This document shows, in pieces, positions 35,905 to 48,676 of a stretch of DNA of 64,000 nt. Under the pieces are notes generated by a model. The model had not been told where the DNA came from, searched no databases, and was given only the letters and a program-made list of their open reading frames with translations. Made by a program: the position numbers and the translations under genes. Each line of letters starts with the position of its first letter. Positions within the stretch are counted from its first letter, which is position 1. This DNA comes from Dactylis glomerata (Eukaryota > Streptophyta > Magnoliopsida > Poales > Poaceae): NCBI GenBank assembly GCA_007115705.1, contig QXEO01000822.1:312253-376252 (forward strand), in the 5' to 3' direction.

Positions 35905-37712
35905 GTACACAATACCTCTTGACTATCCTCGCATGCCAAGTTGGAGACATGGAAGCCAGGGTTGGTGGCGGAGCCATGAAGTCACAGTCCACCCCTGTGT
36001 CCGTGTCCGCCTGTGGCTCGCTAGGGCACCTGCCTACCGCAATACCACGCTCCTGCCATGACCAAAATTAATCTTTACTACTAAATGAGAGTTTGTGATG
36101 GTACGTCGTCTCAAATTCTTTTGACGTCAAACATTGGAGCCATCTCAACCATCCAATCGCCCTAAAAAACTTCCACAAAAAAATGAATGCATTCAATCAC
36201 AGGATTCCATAAATAGCCCGAAAAGCAATTAGCCAACCCTAAATCACTGAAAGAAATAGCCACCACTTCACGGAATGTACGCACACACCAATCATGGAAA
36301 TCACAGAATTGATTGCTAATTAAATCAGGCCAGCTATCACGCCAAATTATCTCCAGCCGTAAATTTCGCTAATCAAATTGGTAGATCCAAAAAGAAAATA
36401 CCACTAACCTGGAGCGTGAATACAACTACTTGTTTCCGATTCAGGTTTGAGCTTTTTTCCTCGGTTCATTGGTGTGATTCATGTTCGAGTTTGAGTACTC
36501 AATTCAAGTTTAAGTAATTCATGTTCATATGTGATTTGCAGAAGATGAAGTGGAGCAACTATGTTGGCCAAAGCAACAACGCCAGCAACGCGCATCACCC
36601 GCATGGACAAAGGAGTCTTGGTCTCGCCGGTGGCAGGCGCGGACGTGGCGGCCGCCTCGAAGCCGGCCATGGCGGGGGCGGAGAAGCTGGACGCGGCCAT
36701 GCCGAAACGGATGCTAGCCGCGAACATGGACGGGCACGCGGTCGTGGCAGCGGCGGCAAAGCAGGGCATGGGGATGCGGGGAAGCTAGACGCGGCCATAG
36801 TAGGAGAGGGTGTGGCCATTTGGGCCTAGATGGACGTGGTCAAGCACCGTGCGCCTCACATGGCAACGTGGCCTGGCAGACCATGCCGAGCATGGCAACG
36901 CGGGCAGCCACCCCTCAGGCCACACCGAGGAAGGCAATGCGGGCGTCAACACGTATGGCAACGCCGGCGGCAATTTGGACGGCCATGCCAATGAACAAGC
37001 AAATGGCAGCAATAGTAAGTCATTGTTCATCTTGATTTTTGTTGATTGTTCATTAGCTAAATTATTTTTGTTTTGCTTTCGATCATCTAGAGTACTCGTA
37101 ATGGAGTACATTTGGTCATTTCTCTAGCTTAGTGCGTCTTGCTTTTGTAGGTGCAATTAGAGACATTTTGTTCGTACAGGTTCGGTCACGCTGACCATGG
37201 CGGGTGGGCTTTCCTATAGGTTCGGTCACACTGATCATGCCAAGACTGGAGTGGAGCTTGTCATTATTGCAGGACATGTGAGAGTGTATGATAGTCCATT
37301 TATTATTTCTTCATTGGTTATATTAAGGTAGTACAATGTTTATGTTCACACTATGTTAAACCGTCCATTTAGTAAGTTATAACATATAATGTTTTTCCAT
37401 AACCATGGAGGACAAATGATATGCCATTTTTTTGTCATTCCGTAGCATCGCACGATCATTTAGCTAGTTGAAGTAGTATATGAATTGGAGGGAGTACTAT
37501 AGTTGTTTTAGTTCAATCGAGTCAAATAATTCAGGCGTATCTGAGATTGCACATCAAGCACTCAACCATTGAGCTTGCATACAGGTTTGAACCATCCATC
37601 ATCGAGAGAAAATAAAATTAACTTGGAGAACGGGGCAGGATTAAGGTAGAAAAAAAAGACCAAACCTGGGCCCGTTCATCCCAGAGTACAGCTGCTTTTT
37701 TAATAAAGAGTA
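35905..37712. other. Old intergenic sequence with a GC-rich coding relic
   Basis: Most of this is AT-rich and unrecognised. A CpG-rich island lies at about 36546-37017 (next entry). Near 37168-37240 the stretch AGGTTCGGTCAC is repeated about 50 bases apart. Confidence 0.5.
36546..37017 (+). pseudogene. Possible gene fragment of unknown origin
   Basis: This is a GC-rich block in AT-rich surroundings, preceded by a possible splice acceptor (TGTGATTTGCAG) at about 36540 and followed by a possible donor (AATAG|TAAG) near 37016. Plus-strand frames of 75-105 codons cover it. One is rich in Gly/Asn/His with GNAG-type repeats (GNAGVNTYGNAGG). No domain is recognised and the best frame changes midway, so a captured or decayed exon pair is more likely than a working gene. 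Confidence 0.3.
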
Positions 37713-37870
37713 CTCCCTCCGTTCGGAAATATAAGATGTTTTAGTTTTGTGAAGTGTATGTATCTAGACAACTTTTTGTGTATAGGTTCGTTTGAATCTA
37801 TACACTAAAAGATGTCTAGATACATTAGCTTCACAAAGCTAAAACATCTTATATTTCTAAATGGAGGGAG
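37713..37870. mobile_element. Stowaway-type MITE
   Basis: A 158-bp element begins CTCCCTCCGTTCGGAAATATAA and ends in a near-complement finishing in GGAGGGAG, flanked by TA on both sides (37711-37712 and 37871-37872). The halves pair almost throughout, so it can fold into one long hairpin. These features define grass Stowaway (Tc1/Mariner-derived) MITEs. Confidence 0.95.
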
Positions 37871-37872
37871 TA

Positions 37873-38557
37873 TATATTATTGAGTACTTTTACAGTACCC
37901 CTAAATAATTATGAGCCCTCCGTTTACTCTAATCCAATGGATAAGATTAATTGGTACTCCACTACCGATGTCTGCCATAAGAAGTCGGGGCGTACCATGA
38001 TCTCAGGGGTAAATTTGTCAAATTTAGTACTTCTATCCCATCAGTTAATTCCCATTCACGAACTACACGAAGGCGTGTGAACGGGGCTGTGCTGGAGCGG
38101 AGATGCAGCGAATATTGCACGACCAAGCCGGAGTAGCGATGGCTGGTTGAGGTACGAGATCGCTGGTTAAAAACGAAGACAACACCCGGCATGGCATAGG
38201 GCTTGGTGCCGAGGGCTTGGGTATGATGGATGACGGCGGGAGACCTCACCGCTGGGCGCGGCGGACATCCCTTTCATCAACCTTCGCGTTTCCATAAGGA
38301 TATGCGGCGACTCGGCACTGGGTGTTCTCCCCGTCATGGCCGGCCCGACGTACGCTGCCATTGTCCTCCAGGAACGACGCGCATTCAAGTATCGTTCGAA
38401 TTGCCTCCAGCACCTCAGGGTAGAGCAGGAGCTCCCCGATCAAGTGTGCGTCCGACGACACCGGGAGCATCGACGCCATGCTCACGGACGCTGGTACACG
38501 TGCATCGTGGACGATGCGGCGGCGTTCCGCTCGACCGAGATGGAATCAGATCCGTAA
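37873..38557. other. Sequence between MITE and Helitron, with a minus-strand coding relic
   Basis: On the minus strand a 79-codon frame (38246-38485) contains LPVSSDAHLIGELLLYPEVL and a following helical stretch ending in a Gly-rich part. It looks like real protein sequence, but I cannot name the family. No start context, intron signals or continuation is evident, so it is probably a gene fragment. Confidence 0.35.
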
Positions 38558-40414
38558 TCTCTACTAATAATATTGCTAGAGGTATGGTCCGTGCCCGTCA
38601 TAAGTACGCTTTCAATCCACGAAAGTACGTTTCCATTCGACATTTTTTTTCCAATTTTACCCTCCCACAAAATAGCATAATACTGCTAAATGCCATGTAC
38701 CGGTTCGATGTCTTCTTCCCCGAGATAAAACAACGACTCACCGGAGCGAGGCCGTTGCGCCGCCTCTGATCCTCTCTCGCCGGCGCCTGGCCTCTGCGCC
38801 GACCCTGCCCATCTACCACCGGTGCCAGACCACCTTAGGAGCGAGGCCGTCGTGCCACTCTGCTCCTCTCCCGCCCCCGGCTCTCTGACTATGACCTGCA
38901 GTCAACCTTCATATGCTCTGGCCTTTCTCCCACAGATGTTGAAACCCACCTTCTCTCCAAGCTACGGCCTCACTCCCGCCGGTGCTGACGGCCACGGTGG
39001 TCGGCGGTGAGTAGGAAGGAGGCTTCAGATTTGGTGATTTCTCTCTGCCTGGTATCTTTCAGATCGGTTTCTAATCGGGACTTTCGGGATCTGGGAGCCG
39101 TCCAAAGAAAAATGCATCGACCATCTCCTCCGCATCTCAGCTACAGAAGCACTAGAATCCCTGCTCGGCGTAGGAGCTAGACTTTTCGCAGTTTTGACGC
39201 GAGCGTGCATCAGCCTGCTCTCGTCTGTGTCGTGGCACCAAATGTGCTGGGCTCGATGTTTATTTGCTGCCGCAGTGATGATGCCAAATCTCCACAAGAT
39301 TTCCATGGTAGACAGTTCACTACTGCTCCTCCGTATCTTACAATTAGTCACTTCAACGCTAGGTTTGTAGCACGGGGCAGCAACTTTTTGTATGATGCTA
39401 CAAGGCTGCTAAGGATTGAGGAGCACATCACATTGTAAGGATTGAGGAGCACATCACCTCCGGCCGTATGCACCAAAATTCTAACAATAGAAATTGACAC
39501 ATAAAAGTTGCACGGGACAACATGAATGTGAAACATGGTGAGCAAACCTCTCTTAGATATATGCCAGCAACATGCTCAAAAGCACGCAACTCTTCACTAA
39601 TTTAGCATTGAGGGTTAATCTTTAAGAGGTACTTCTCATATCCTGAAGGTTGCATCTTTTTTTTAATTCAGCCACTTTATTGATTAAATAAAATCAATAC
39701 AAAATTTCTCTCGGATTAACTTCGGAGCAAAGTCTCAAAAAAAAAACTACCAAACTGTTCAGGTGTGCTGAATTATTACATAATCTGCTAACGTGATGAA
39801 AGGTCATAAACGAGAAAGAAGTGGCAAGACTTTTGATGTCCTCGACTACTACTCCGACTAGCGATTGGTCTCTTGATTTCGATCTGATCCACTGAATGAC
39901 AGAGAGGCAATCCCACATTAAAATGATTCCGCCCAGGCCTTCATCGTGGGCAAGGGTGACTGCACGCCATACAACAAGTGCTTCTGTGATTTCTGGCGAC
40001 CTAACCTCATGAGCAACCTGACTACAAGTGGTCAAGAAATTGCCGTTGTGGTCTCTGATTACGACATCGTTAAGGTCACATCTTTGTAGTTACGGAAAAT
40101 AGTTATTTCCCCATGAAAAACAGCCAAATGAATGACCGCTTGAGGCAGTTAAGAGGAAACATGTATCTGAATTCATTCGGGAGAAATTACCACATATAGT
40201 TATAATTTCATCACGAGCAGATAAATGTACACATAAACACATATAGATACAACTTAAACCTATTCGCAAAAAAGTGAATTGCTAACTTAAACACGCAGTT
40301 GAGAGCCAATGGTACACCTAAATTTTTGATTTGTTTTGTGCAAATTTGAGAAACAAATTATTATCTACAAATCTAAATTTATTTTGCCGTGGCAACGCAC
40401 GGGTATTTTGCTAG
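38558..40414 (+). mobile_element. Helitron with captured sequence
   Basis: The 5' end is TCTCTACTAATAAT after a host A (38557). The 3' end is a hairpin (CCGTG/CACGG, six-base loop) followed by GTATTTTGCTAG and a host T (40415). This fits the A|T insertion and CTRR end of Helitrons. At 1,857 bp it has no Rep/helicase gene, so it is non-autonomous. Inside are a GC-rich stretch (about 38740-39010) and an RNase H relic. Confidence 0.88.
39694..40035 (-). pseudogene. RNase H-like (RVT_3) fragment inside the Helitron
   Basis: The 113-codon minus-strand frame reads EITEALVVWRAVTLAHDEG, then MWDCLSVIQWI and FHHVSRLCNNSAHLNSLVVF. This matches the plant RNase H-like domain usually found at the end of LINE ORF2 or as small stand-alone genes. 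The second catalytic Asp is retained (WDCLSV), but the N-terminal strand with the first Asp is missing. It is a captured fragment. Confidence 0.65.
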
Positions 40415-41355
40415 TAAAAGATTAATAATCGTAACTACCCTTTAATTACCAGGACAAAAAGACTAAAATACCCTCCAAAACAAAGGGTCGGATTAATATC
40501 GAGAAGCTACAAATTACACCCAGCCTTTGCAACAATGTAGTGCCCTAGTGGCATTACGGATGCACATAACTAAAAAAAAGAAATACAAAAAAGAAAAGTC
40601 CCGCTATAGTGATCAATTTCTTATAACAGCAGTACTAACACCACCAAGACAACACCAAAAGTCCAGCTTCTCCAAAAGCGACGCCTCCAAGAAAAAAACA
40701 GTACACAAGCACCGTCGTCGCTCGGTCATAGATCTGAGGTTTTCACCCTGGAGAAAGTCCTCGCTAACAAAAACAACGCCTTCAACAAGGTCATTTCCAT
40801 ACACAAATAATTAAGGCCAGACCTTGGATTTTCACCCTGAAAGTTAAGACTTCGAACTTCTCCTGTGTTGTTGCCCTCACTTACAATTCTGCTGCTCCAA
40901 ATCACGAATCACCAAGCCAATTCCACAAAGACACAAAGACTCGACCCACCATGGCTAGTCCAGAGATCTCGGCTTTCATGACATTCTCCACTAGCTGACT
41001 TCACCATGGAACAAGATGTCGTACCACATGATGGTAACAGCCAGCAGAGCTTCGATGCGCTCCCTTTGAAACCAAACGGTCAGATTAAAACATGGGTGCA
41101 CATGACCGAATACCATATGATCCAGCAAACTTCAGGCATGAAGCGCCCAATGGAGTTCGCTGGCGGAGCATTCCGGAATACGACACATTCGCCAAATCGA
41201 TGAGACAAGCATCTAGTAGATCTTCAACTTAGCACGAGATGGAATCCTAGGACCGCCTCCTTTATTGAAGCTAAGCTAGTATCCCCCACGCTACCCACCG
41301 GAAGCAGAGGAGAACGACAAGGCGCGGCGGACCGCTGGTCCCCATCGGTGCTGCA
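40415..41355. other. Unassigned sequence between Helitron and element C
   Basis: I find no supported gene. Short frames of 65-95 codons show no conserved features. The last five bases CTGCA (41351-41355) are the left target duplication expected for element C. Confidence 0.5.
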
Positions 41356-42989
41356 TGATGGCGTGTAGATGTCCGCCTAGTTGGGAACCCCAAGAGGAAG
41401 GTATGATGAGCACAATAGCAAGTCTTCCCTCAGTATGAAACCAAGGTTTATCGAACCAGTAGGAGAAAGAACCAACTTCCGAAGGTTGATGCTCGCTAGC
41501 TTCGCGACAGCTCCGGACAATTTATATATGGCGCCTCGTCCAGGGCATAGCTTTGCACCAGCAGCAACGTGGAACCTGCACACAGCACAACCAAGTACTT
41601 TGTCCCAACTTACAGTGAGGTCGTCAATCTCACCGATTTGCTGTAAACAAAGGATTAAGCGTATCGAGTGGTAAAAGGTAATAGTTTGCAAGAATGTAAA
41701 TAAAGAAAGTAAATGGTAAACAGTAATAACAATGTAAACGAATGGACCGGGGTCCATAGTTCACTAGTGGTGTCTCTCCATCAGGTAAATAACATGCTGG
41801 GTAAACAAATTACAGTTGGGAAATTGATAGAGTAAAGCAAGCATACAAATGTTATGAGGATCACTATGAGATTCACTATGGGCATTACAATATAATACAT
41901 AGATCGTAATCCAACTGCATCTATGACTAATAATCTAGCCGCCGGATGTCATCCGAGCAATCGTTGGGGTATTAAGTTGCAAGCAACAGATTATCGCCTT
42001 AAGCAAAGTGTGTAATGTAAATAATACAAATATCCTTGAACACAAGATTGTTGTTTTCTCCCTAGAAGGAACAACACATCTATAACCTTAGAGGTTTCTG
42101 TCACTCCCCCAGATTACTAGAGGCATGAACCCACTATCGAGCATAAATACTCCCTGTTGGAGTCACTAGCATCTACTCGGCCAAGATATCTACTAGCAAC
42201 GGAGAGCATGCAAGATCATAAACAACATAGAGAAAACATAAAGATAATAATTCAGCAAATCAACTTGACATAGTATCAATATTCACTGGATCCTAACAAA
42301 CACAACATGTAGAATTACACAACGATGATCTTGATCATGATAGGCAGCTCAAAAGATCTTAACATGAAGCACATGGAGGAGATGACAACCATCTAGCTAC
42401 TGCCATGGACCCGTAGTCCAAGGTAAACTACTCACGCATCACTCCGGAGGCTGGCATGGTGATGAAGAAGGCCTCCGGTGGTGATTCCCCTCTTCGGCAG
42501 GGTGCCGGGAAGAGCTTCTGGACCCTCCCGATCTTGCGTCGACGATGGCGGCGGCTTGCAGTATGTTTCGTGGAAATTGATCGGGGCTCTTTAGGTTTTC
42601 CCGTCGAGGGGAATATTTGGGCGGAAGGGCAACGTCAGGAGGTGGACCAGGGGCCCACACCAGGCCCTGGCGCGGCCAGGGGGTGGCCCGCGCCATGGCA
42701 TGGTGCGGCTGCCCTCTGGCACCCCTCCGTCTAGAATTTGGACTCTGTCACGCTTCGGGAAAAATAGGAACTTTGGCTTTTGTTTCGTCCAATTCCAAGA
42801 ATATTTCCTATGTAGCTTTTTTGAAACACAAAAACAGCAGAAAACAGGGAACTGGCATTGTGGCATCTCATTAATAGGTTAGTTCTGGAAAATGCATAAA
42901 AACGCCACGAAGTGTAACAAAACACAAAGCAAATTGTGTATAAACAAGCATGAAGCATCAAAAATTATAGATACATTTGAGACGTATCA
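41356..42989 (-). repeat. 3' LTR of element C
   Basis: The LTR is 1,634 bp, on the minus strand from TGATACGTCTCAAATG to CACGCCATCA. It is one base longer than the LTR of element A. Confidence 0.88.
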
Positions 42990-45562
42990 AGCATCCCCAA
43001 GCTTAACTCTAGCTCGTCCTCGAGTAGGTAAGTGATAACAAAACAATAATTTTTGAGGTGACATGCACCATCACAATCTTGATCAACGATATAAAGCATT
43101 GAGTGCTGAGATCAAAGTACTTAAAATATGGGCATAAGAGACATAATCTTGAAAAAAACTTAGCAACCATGTTATAACATGAAAAGTAACACAAACAAAA
43201 GATCATGAGTAATGAAGCATTGAAAGTCATGTGTGTGTTTCAACCATATAGAAAAACATAGCAAAGTGGTTTTCAGCTTGTCCTTCATGGAGTAGCAAAA
43301 CATAAATGCATAGGACACCTTCAAGTTTAAGAGGGCGACTAGATACAAATAATTTAAGAACAAGCAAAACCATAATCATGAATCAATCAATAATAAACTT
43401 TGGGACTATGCACATTAAACTCAGAATGACAACTATGCTCTCTTAGACGATGCATAAAGGTAGAAGGTGAAGACTCAACATAAAATTAAAAAAAGGCCCT
43501 TCGCAGAGGGAAGCAGTGATTAAACATGTGCTAGAGCTTTTCATTTGTAAAACAGAGAGATAAAAATTTGTTTTGAGAGGTGGTTGTTTTTGTCAATGAC
43601 TGGCAGTGGGGTTCTTACTATCTTCCATACTAAGCAAGTTTTTGAGAGAGAGATTGGCAATTTGGTGCTCTTTTATAAAGCTTGGCACTCCTCCCCACTT
43701 TTCCTTTCACAAACCATGGCTAACCGATTCCATCAGGTGCCCACCAACTTTCACATACAATGGAGGAGTAACTTTTTTTTCTTTTCTATTTTCCTTTTTT
43801 TTCTTCTTTGGAATAAAACAATATGGAAGATAGCAAATCTGACCACTACGTCCCCATTAGCTGAAAACAGTGTCACAAAATGAGAAGTATTTTGAAGGTT
43901 TTTGAAAGGTAGCACATGAAAATTTACTTGGAATGGCTTGCAAATACCATGCATAGGAATTTATAGTGGACTCATTGGAAAACTTGGTTTTTGGGAGTTG
44001 GATGCACGAGAAGTATTCCCTCTCATTACAAAATGAAGGCTAGCAAAAGACTGGGAGCGACCAACTAAGAGAGCAATAACGGCCATAATCATGCATAGCG
44101 ACAAAACATCATTAACCAAAGCATAAAGTGGTATCACAAGTCAAAAACCAAATAATCATAGAGGCTTATGGCGACTTTATAAAGTCAAACATGTTGTAAG
44201 CATGCGCCAAGTCAACCCAAATAAAGTATCAAAGGAGAAAACCACAATAACATGCTCCCATATAATAAAAACAATGCATGATTTTTTCAAAGGCTCATTA
44301 AGCAATCTCAGTCATTTGAGACAAGTCATGCTACAGCAAAAAAACTACTAAGCATACTATCAAAACGACATCAAGCATGACATGCAAAAGTCTAAGCCGC
44401 AGTCTAAACAAGCTCCCATTTGTACCACTATAGGCATGAAACTTTTTCTCTTTTCCAACACCATTCAAACCTTTTTGAAACAACTCTTTTGAGATGAAAA
44501 CCAACATAGACCAGTGGTCTAAATACACCTTGATACAAAGATATAAATGTATCTGAACAAAAATCAAGGAAAAAATGAAAGCTAAACGTAGTACTAGAAA
44601 AAAGAGAACACTCGTTGAACATTAAGAGTGAAAACTAGAATGTTCTTGGCAATGAAAAATGGAGTGTGTCTTCTTCAAAAGAAATTTGTTGGGGTCCAAC
44701 CATTTATTGCAGCAAACAAAACAAAATAAAACTGAAAGCAAAAGTAAAGACGCTCCAAGAAAAACACATAGAATATGAAGCAATAAAAATATAGTGTCTT
44801 GAAAGGTGACCTGATTTTTGCCGATGAAGAAGGGGTGCCTCGGGGCATCCCCAAGCTTTGACGCTTGTACCTCTTGAATATTTCTTGGGGTGACATGGGC
44901 ATCCCCAAGCTTGAGCTTTTGTCCATACTTCATCTCATCTCATCACTCTCCATTCCCTACACTCGAAAACTTCCTTCATACAAAACTTCACACAATTCTA
45001 TTAGCAACATTAGTATAAGCATGATAATAAATATACTCTTTTGATTCAGTTTCAAACATAAATATACCATCCATTGCATAATATACTGTAGCAACTTCCT
45101 CAAAAGTTCCGTGATCAAAAGAACTAAAAAAGAAAGCGATCGAGAGGCAAACACAAATAGTGGCAGAAATCTGTCAAAACGGAACAGCTGACAAAGATCA
45201 ATTTTTCGGAGGACCTTCAGTTGCTCAAATAGAAAAGTGCAAAACTAATAGAAGTTTGGAAATAACCTGGGGCATAGGCACAGGAAATCGCAGATCGAAA
45301 AGATATTCTGAGAATTTTCACGAATTTTTACGGTGCAGTGCAAAAATCTGTTTTAGGACAGCAACTTCCCCAAATCTTACCTTCCTCAAATTAGAGGTTC
45401 TTCTTGGCACAAAAACAAAATAAAAATTATAAGGAGAGGTCATTACAGTAGTAATAACTTTCAAGACTCAAATAAAAGAAAAAGTACTGAAAATAAAACA
45501 TTGGGTTAGCTCCTAAGAGTGCTTTTCTTTAACGCCTTTGAGCTAGGCGCATAAAGTGGAAA
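42990..45562 (-). other. Non-coding post-ORF region of element C
   Basis: This is homologous to the same region in D and partly in A and B. About 43520-43930 contains the variant shared with D (with GGCACTCCTCCCCAC and CATGGCTAACCGATTCCATC), which A and B lack. The purine tract is next to the LTR at 42990-43003. Confidence 0.65.
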
Positions 45563-46156
45563 TCAAGTATTTTCCAATGAAGCATTAAGATCAATTGCAG
45601 AAGTCTTTTCAAAAATGAATTGAATTGTATACAAATGAGTTTATGAAGATCTCTTATGAACACTCTTGGGTTCACTACTTTCATCAAAAGGGTTTTTAGG
45701 AACAATTCAATCAAAATTCTTTTCCAAAGCTTTATGCAATCCTACGAGTTTGCAAGGTATTGGTACTTTGATTTCTTCCTTGTTTGTACCAACAACTTCT
45801 ATACGCGAGACAAGCATATTAAAATGCTCAAAAACTTTCCTAGCTTCTATAACAACATCTCTACATTCTCTACGCAAGGTCTCCAAAATAAAGTCTTTCT
45901 TTTGAGAGTCTTCGATATCATGAAGCTTAAGAAACATTTGCTGCATAAAAGGATTTAGGTTAACAAACCTAGCCGCCAACATGTGAACTAAATAAGTAGC
46001 AGCAATTTAATAACTAGGAGCAAGCTCAGCTAAAGATCTATCCTCAACATCTTTATGCATACTAATATTATTAAAGAACTCCTCGATGTTACCTTTCCCA
46101 ATTATAGAACAACTACCTATTGTAAGGTCCTCCAAAGCATACTTGGGGAACAACAT
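45563..46156 (-). pseudogene. Broken copy of the 197-residue ORF (element C)
   Basis: It is 594 bp, the same length as the intact ORF of element A, starting MLFPKYALEDL. In-frame stops occur at about 46008 (Glu codon in A replaced by TAA) and 45706 (Trp codon to TGA in the FDWIYPKN block). The retained length with only point damage suggests recent loss. Confidence 0.75.
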
Positions 46157-46313
46157 AATGAACTAAAAGTAAAAGTAATGGAATATCAACTATAAAAGGA
46201 ACTAATTTTTTTGTATTTTTGATAAAAAGATGCAAGCAAAAATAAAATAAAGCAAAACAATAACAAAGCAAAAGATTGGAAGCGAGAGTCTCCCCTTGCA
46301 GAAATCCTCTTTC

Positions 46314-46331
46314 TCCCCGGCAACAACGCCA
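46314..46331 (-). promoter_or_regulatory. Primer binding site of element C (mutated)
   Basis: On the minus strand this reads TGGCGTTGTTGCCGGGGA. Two positions differ from the tRNA-Asp complement seen in A and B. An 11-base spacer separates it from the LTR. Confidence 0.8.
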
Positions 46332-46342
46332 GAAAAATTGCT

Positions 46343-46850
46343 TGATGGCATGTAGATGTCCGCCCAGTTGGGAACCCCAAGAGAAAGGTATGATGAGCAC
46401 AGCAGCAAGTCTTCCCTCAGTATGAAACCAAGGTTTATCGAACCAGTAGGAGAAAGAACCAACTTCTGAAGTTTGATGCTTGCTAGCTTCGCGACAGCTC
46501 CAGACAATTAATATATGGTGCCTCGTCCAGGGTGTAGCTTTGCACCTGCAGCAACGTGGAACCTGCACACAACATAACCAAATACTTTGTCCCAACTTAC
46601 AATGAGGTTGGCAATCTCACCAGTTTACTGTAAACAAAGGATTAAGCGTATCGAGTGGTAAAAGGTAATAGTTTGCAAGAATGTAAATAAAGCAAGTAAA
46701 TGGTAAACGGTAATAACAATGTAAAATAATGGACCAGGGTCCATAGTTCACTACTGGTGTCTCTCCATAAGGTAAATAACATGCTGGGTAAACAAATTAC
46801 AGTTGGGCAATTGATAGAATAAAGCAACCGTACAAATGTCATGAGGATCA
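46343..46850 (-). repeat. 5' LTR of element C, visible part
   Basis: It matches the start (plus-strand view) of the LTR at 41356, up to GTCATGAGGATCA, where element D begins. Confidence 0.85.
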
Positions 46851-48497
46851 TGATACGTCTCTAACGTATCTATAATTTTTGATGCTCCATGCTTGTTTTT
46901 ACACCATTTGCTTAGTGTTTTGTTACAGTTCGTGGCATTTTTATGCATTTTCTGGAACTAACCTATTAACAAGACGCCACAGTGCCAGTTCCCTATTTTC
47001 TGCTATTTTTGTGTTTCAGAAAAGTTACATAGGAAATATTCTCGGAATTGGACGAAACAAAAGCCAAACATCCAGAAATTCACCGAAGCTTCCAAAGAAC
47101 CGAAGAGGAGACGGAGTGCGGCCACGAGGGGCCCACACAATAGGGCGGCGCGGCCCAAGGCTAGGCCACGCCCCCTATGTGTGAGACCACCTCGGTCCAC
47201 TTCTGGCGATGCCCCATCGCCTATAAAGACCCCCCGACGGGAAAAACCTAAAGACCCGATCACTTTTCCAGAAACATATCGCGATCCGCCGCCGTCGTCG
47301 ACCTGAGATCGGGAGGGTCCAGAAGCTCTTCCCGGCACCCCGCCAGAGAGGGGAATCGCCATCGGAGGTCTTCTTCATCTCCATGCTTGCCTCCGGCGTG
47401 ATGAGTGAGTAGTGTACCTTGGACTATGGGTCCATAGCAGTAGCTAGATGGTTGTCTTCTCCACTATGTGCTTTATGTTTAGATCTCGTGAGCTGCCTTA
47501 CATGATCGAGATCACCGTTATGTAATTCTACATGCTGTGTTTGTTGGGATCCGATGAATATTGGTGTTATGATTGAGTTGATGTGCTGAATATTATCTTA
47601 TGTTATCTCTATGTTGTTTATGATCTTGCATGCTCTCTGTTGTTAGTAGCTATCTTGGCCGAGTAGTTGCTAGTGACTCCAAGAGGGGGTATTTATGCTC
47701 GATAGTTGGGTTTATGCCTCTATTTAATCTGGGGCAGTGATAGAAACCTCTAAGGTTGTAGATGTGCTATTGCCACTAGGGAGAAAACAACATTCATATG
47801 ATCAAGGGCATATGCTTTGTTTACATTACACACTTTGCTTAATGCAGTTATCTGTTGTTCGCAACTTAATACTTGTGGAGAATCAGATTGATTCGCCACA
47901 AGTGGATTATTAGTCATAGATGCAGTTGGATGGCGATCTATGTATTTTGTTGTAATGCCCAGAGTAAATCTCATAGTGATCCTCTCGACATATGCACGTT
48001 GTATTTATTCTATTAATTGCCCAACTATAATTTGTTTACCCAGCATGTGTTATTTTATCTTATGGAGAGACACCACTAGTGAACTATGGACCCCGGTCCT
48101 ATTTCCTTTATATTGCTATCACCTGTTTACTTTACTCGCACTGTTTACTTTACTCGCATACTACTATTGCTTTTCACTCGATACGCTCATACCCTTTGTT
48201 TCAAGCAAACCGGTGAGATTGACAACCTCATCATAAGTTGGGAACAAAGTACTTGGTTGTGTTGTGTGCAGGTTCCGTGTTGCAGCTGGCAAAGCAAAGC
48301 ACTGGACGAGGCGCCCTATAAATTGTTCGGAGCTGTCGCGAAGCTAGCAAGCATCACCTTCTTGAGTTTGGCTTTTTCCTACTGGATTGATAACCTTGGT
48401 TTCTTACTGAGGGAAAAACTTGCTGCTATATTCATCATACCTTCCTCTTGGGGTTCCCAACTGGCCGGTCATTTCACTGCACCATCAATAGCAATCA
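46851..48497 (+). repeat. 5' LTR of element D
   Basis: The LTR is 1,647 bp, from TGATACGTCTCTAACG to ATAGCAATCA. I placed the end by the 10-base spacer to the primer site (as in B) and by alignment with the solo LTR end. A TATA-type CCTATAAAGACC lies near 47220. Confidence 0.82.
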
Positions 48498-48507
48498 AGA
48501 CTTTTTC

Positions 48508-48525
48508 TGGCGCCATTGCCGGGGA
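48508..48525 (+). promoter_or_regulatory. Primer binding site of element D (tRNA-Asp)
   Basis: TGGCGCCATTGCCGGGGA has one difference from the tRNA-Asp complement. Confidence 0.85.
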
Positions 48526-48676
48526 AAAAAGAAGACTTCTGCAAGGGGAGTTTCACACGCACATCCTTTACTTTGTTTTAAGTTTTGCTTTTACTTTATT
48601 TTTACTTGTTTTGTTTTATCAAAAATACAAAAAATTAGTTTCCTTTATAGTTGTTACTTTATTACTCTAGTTCATT

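Larger units (their letters stand above)
41356..46850 (-). mobile_element. LTR retrotransposon C (minus strand), cut by element D
   Basis: The complete 3' LTR is 41356-42989 and the internal region 42990-46342. The first 508 bases of the 5' LTR (46343-46850) are visible before D begins. The family is that of A and D. The rest of the 5' LTR, starting CTATGAGATT, and a right flank CTGCA should lie beyond the right edge, after the end of D. Confidence 0.88.

Noticed and set aside
43584..43883. 99-codon plus-strand frame in element C
   Set aside because: It lies in the non-coding region shared with D, where the matching frame is not preserved.
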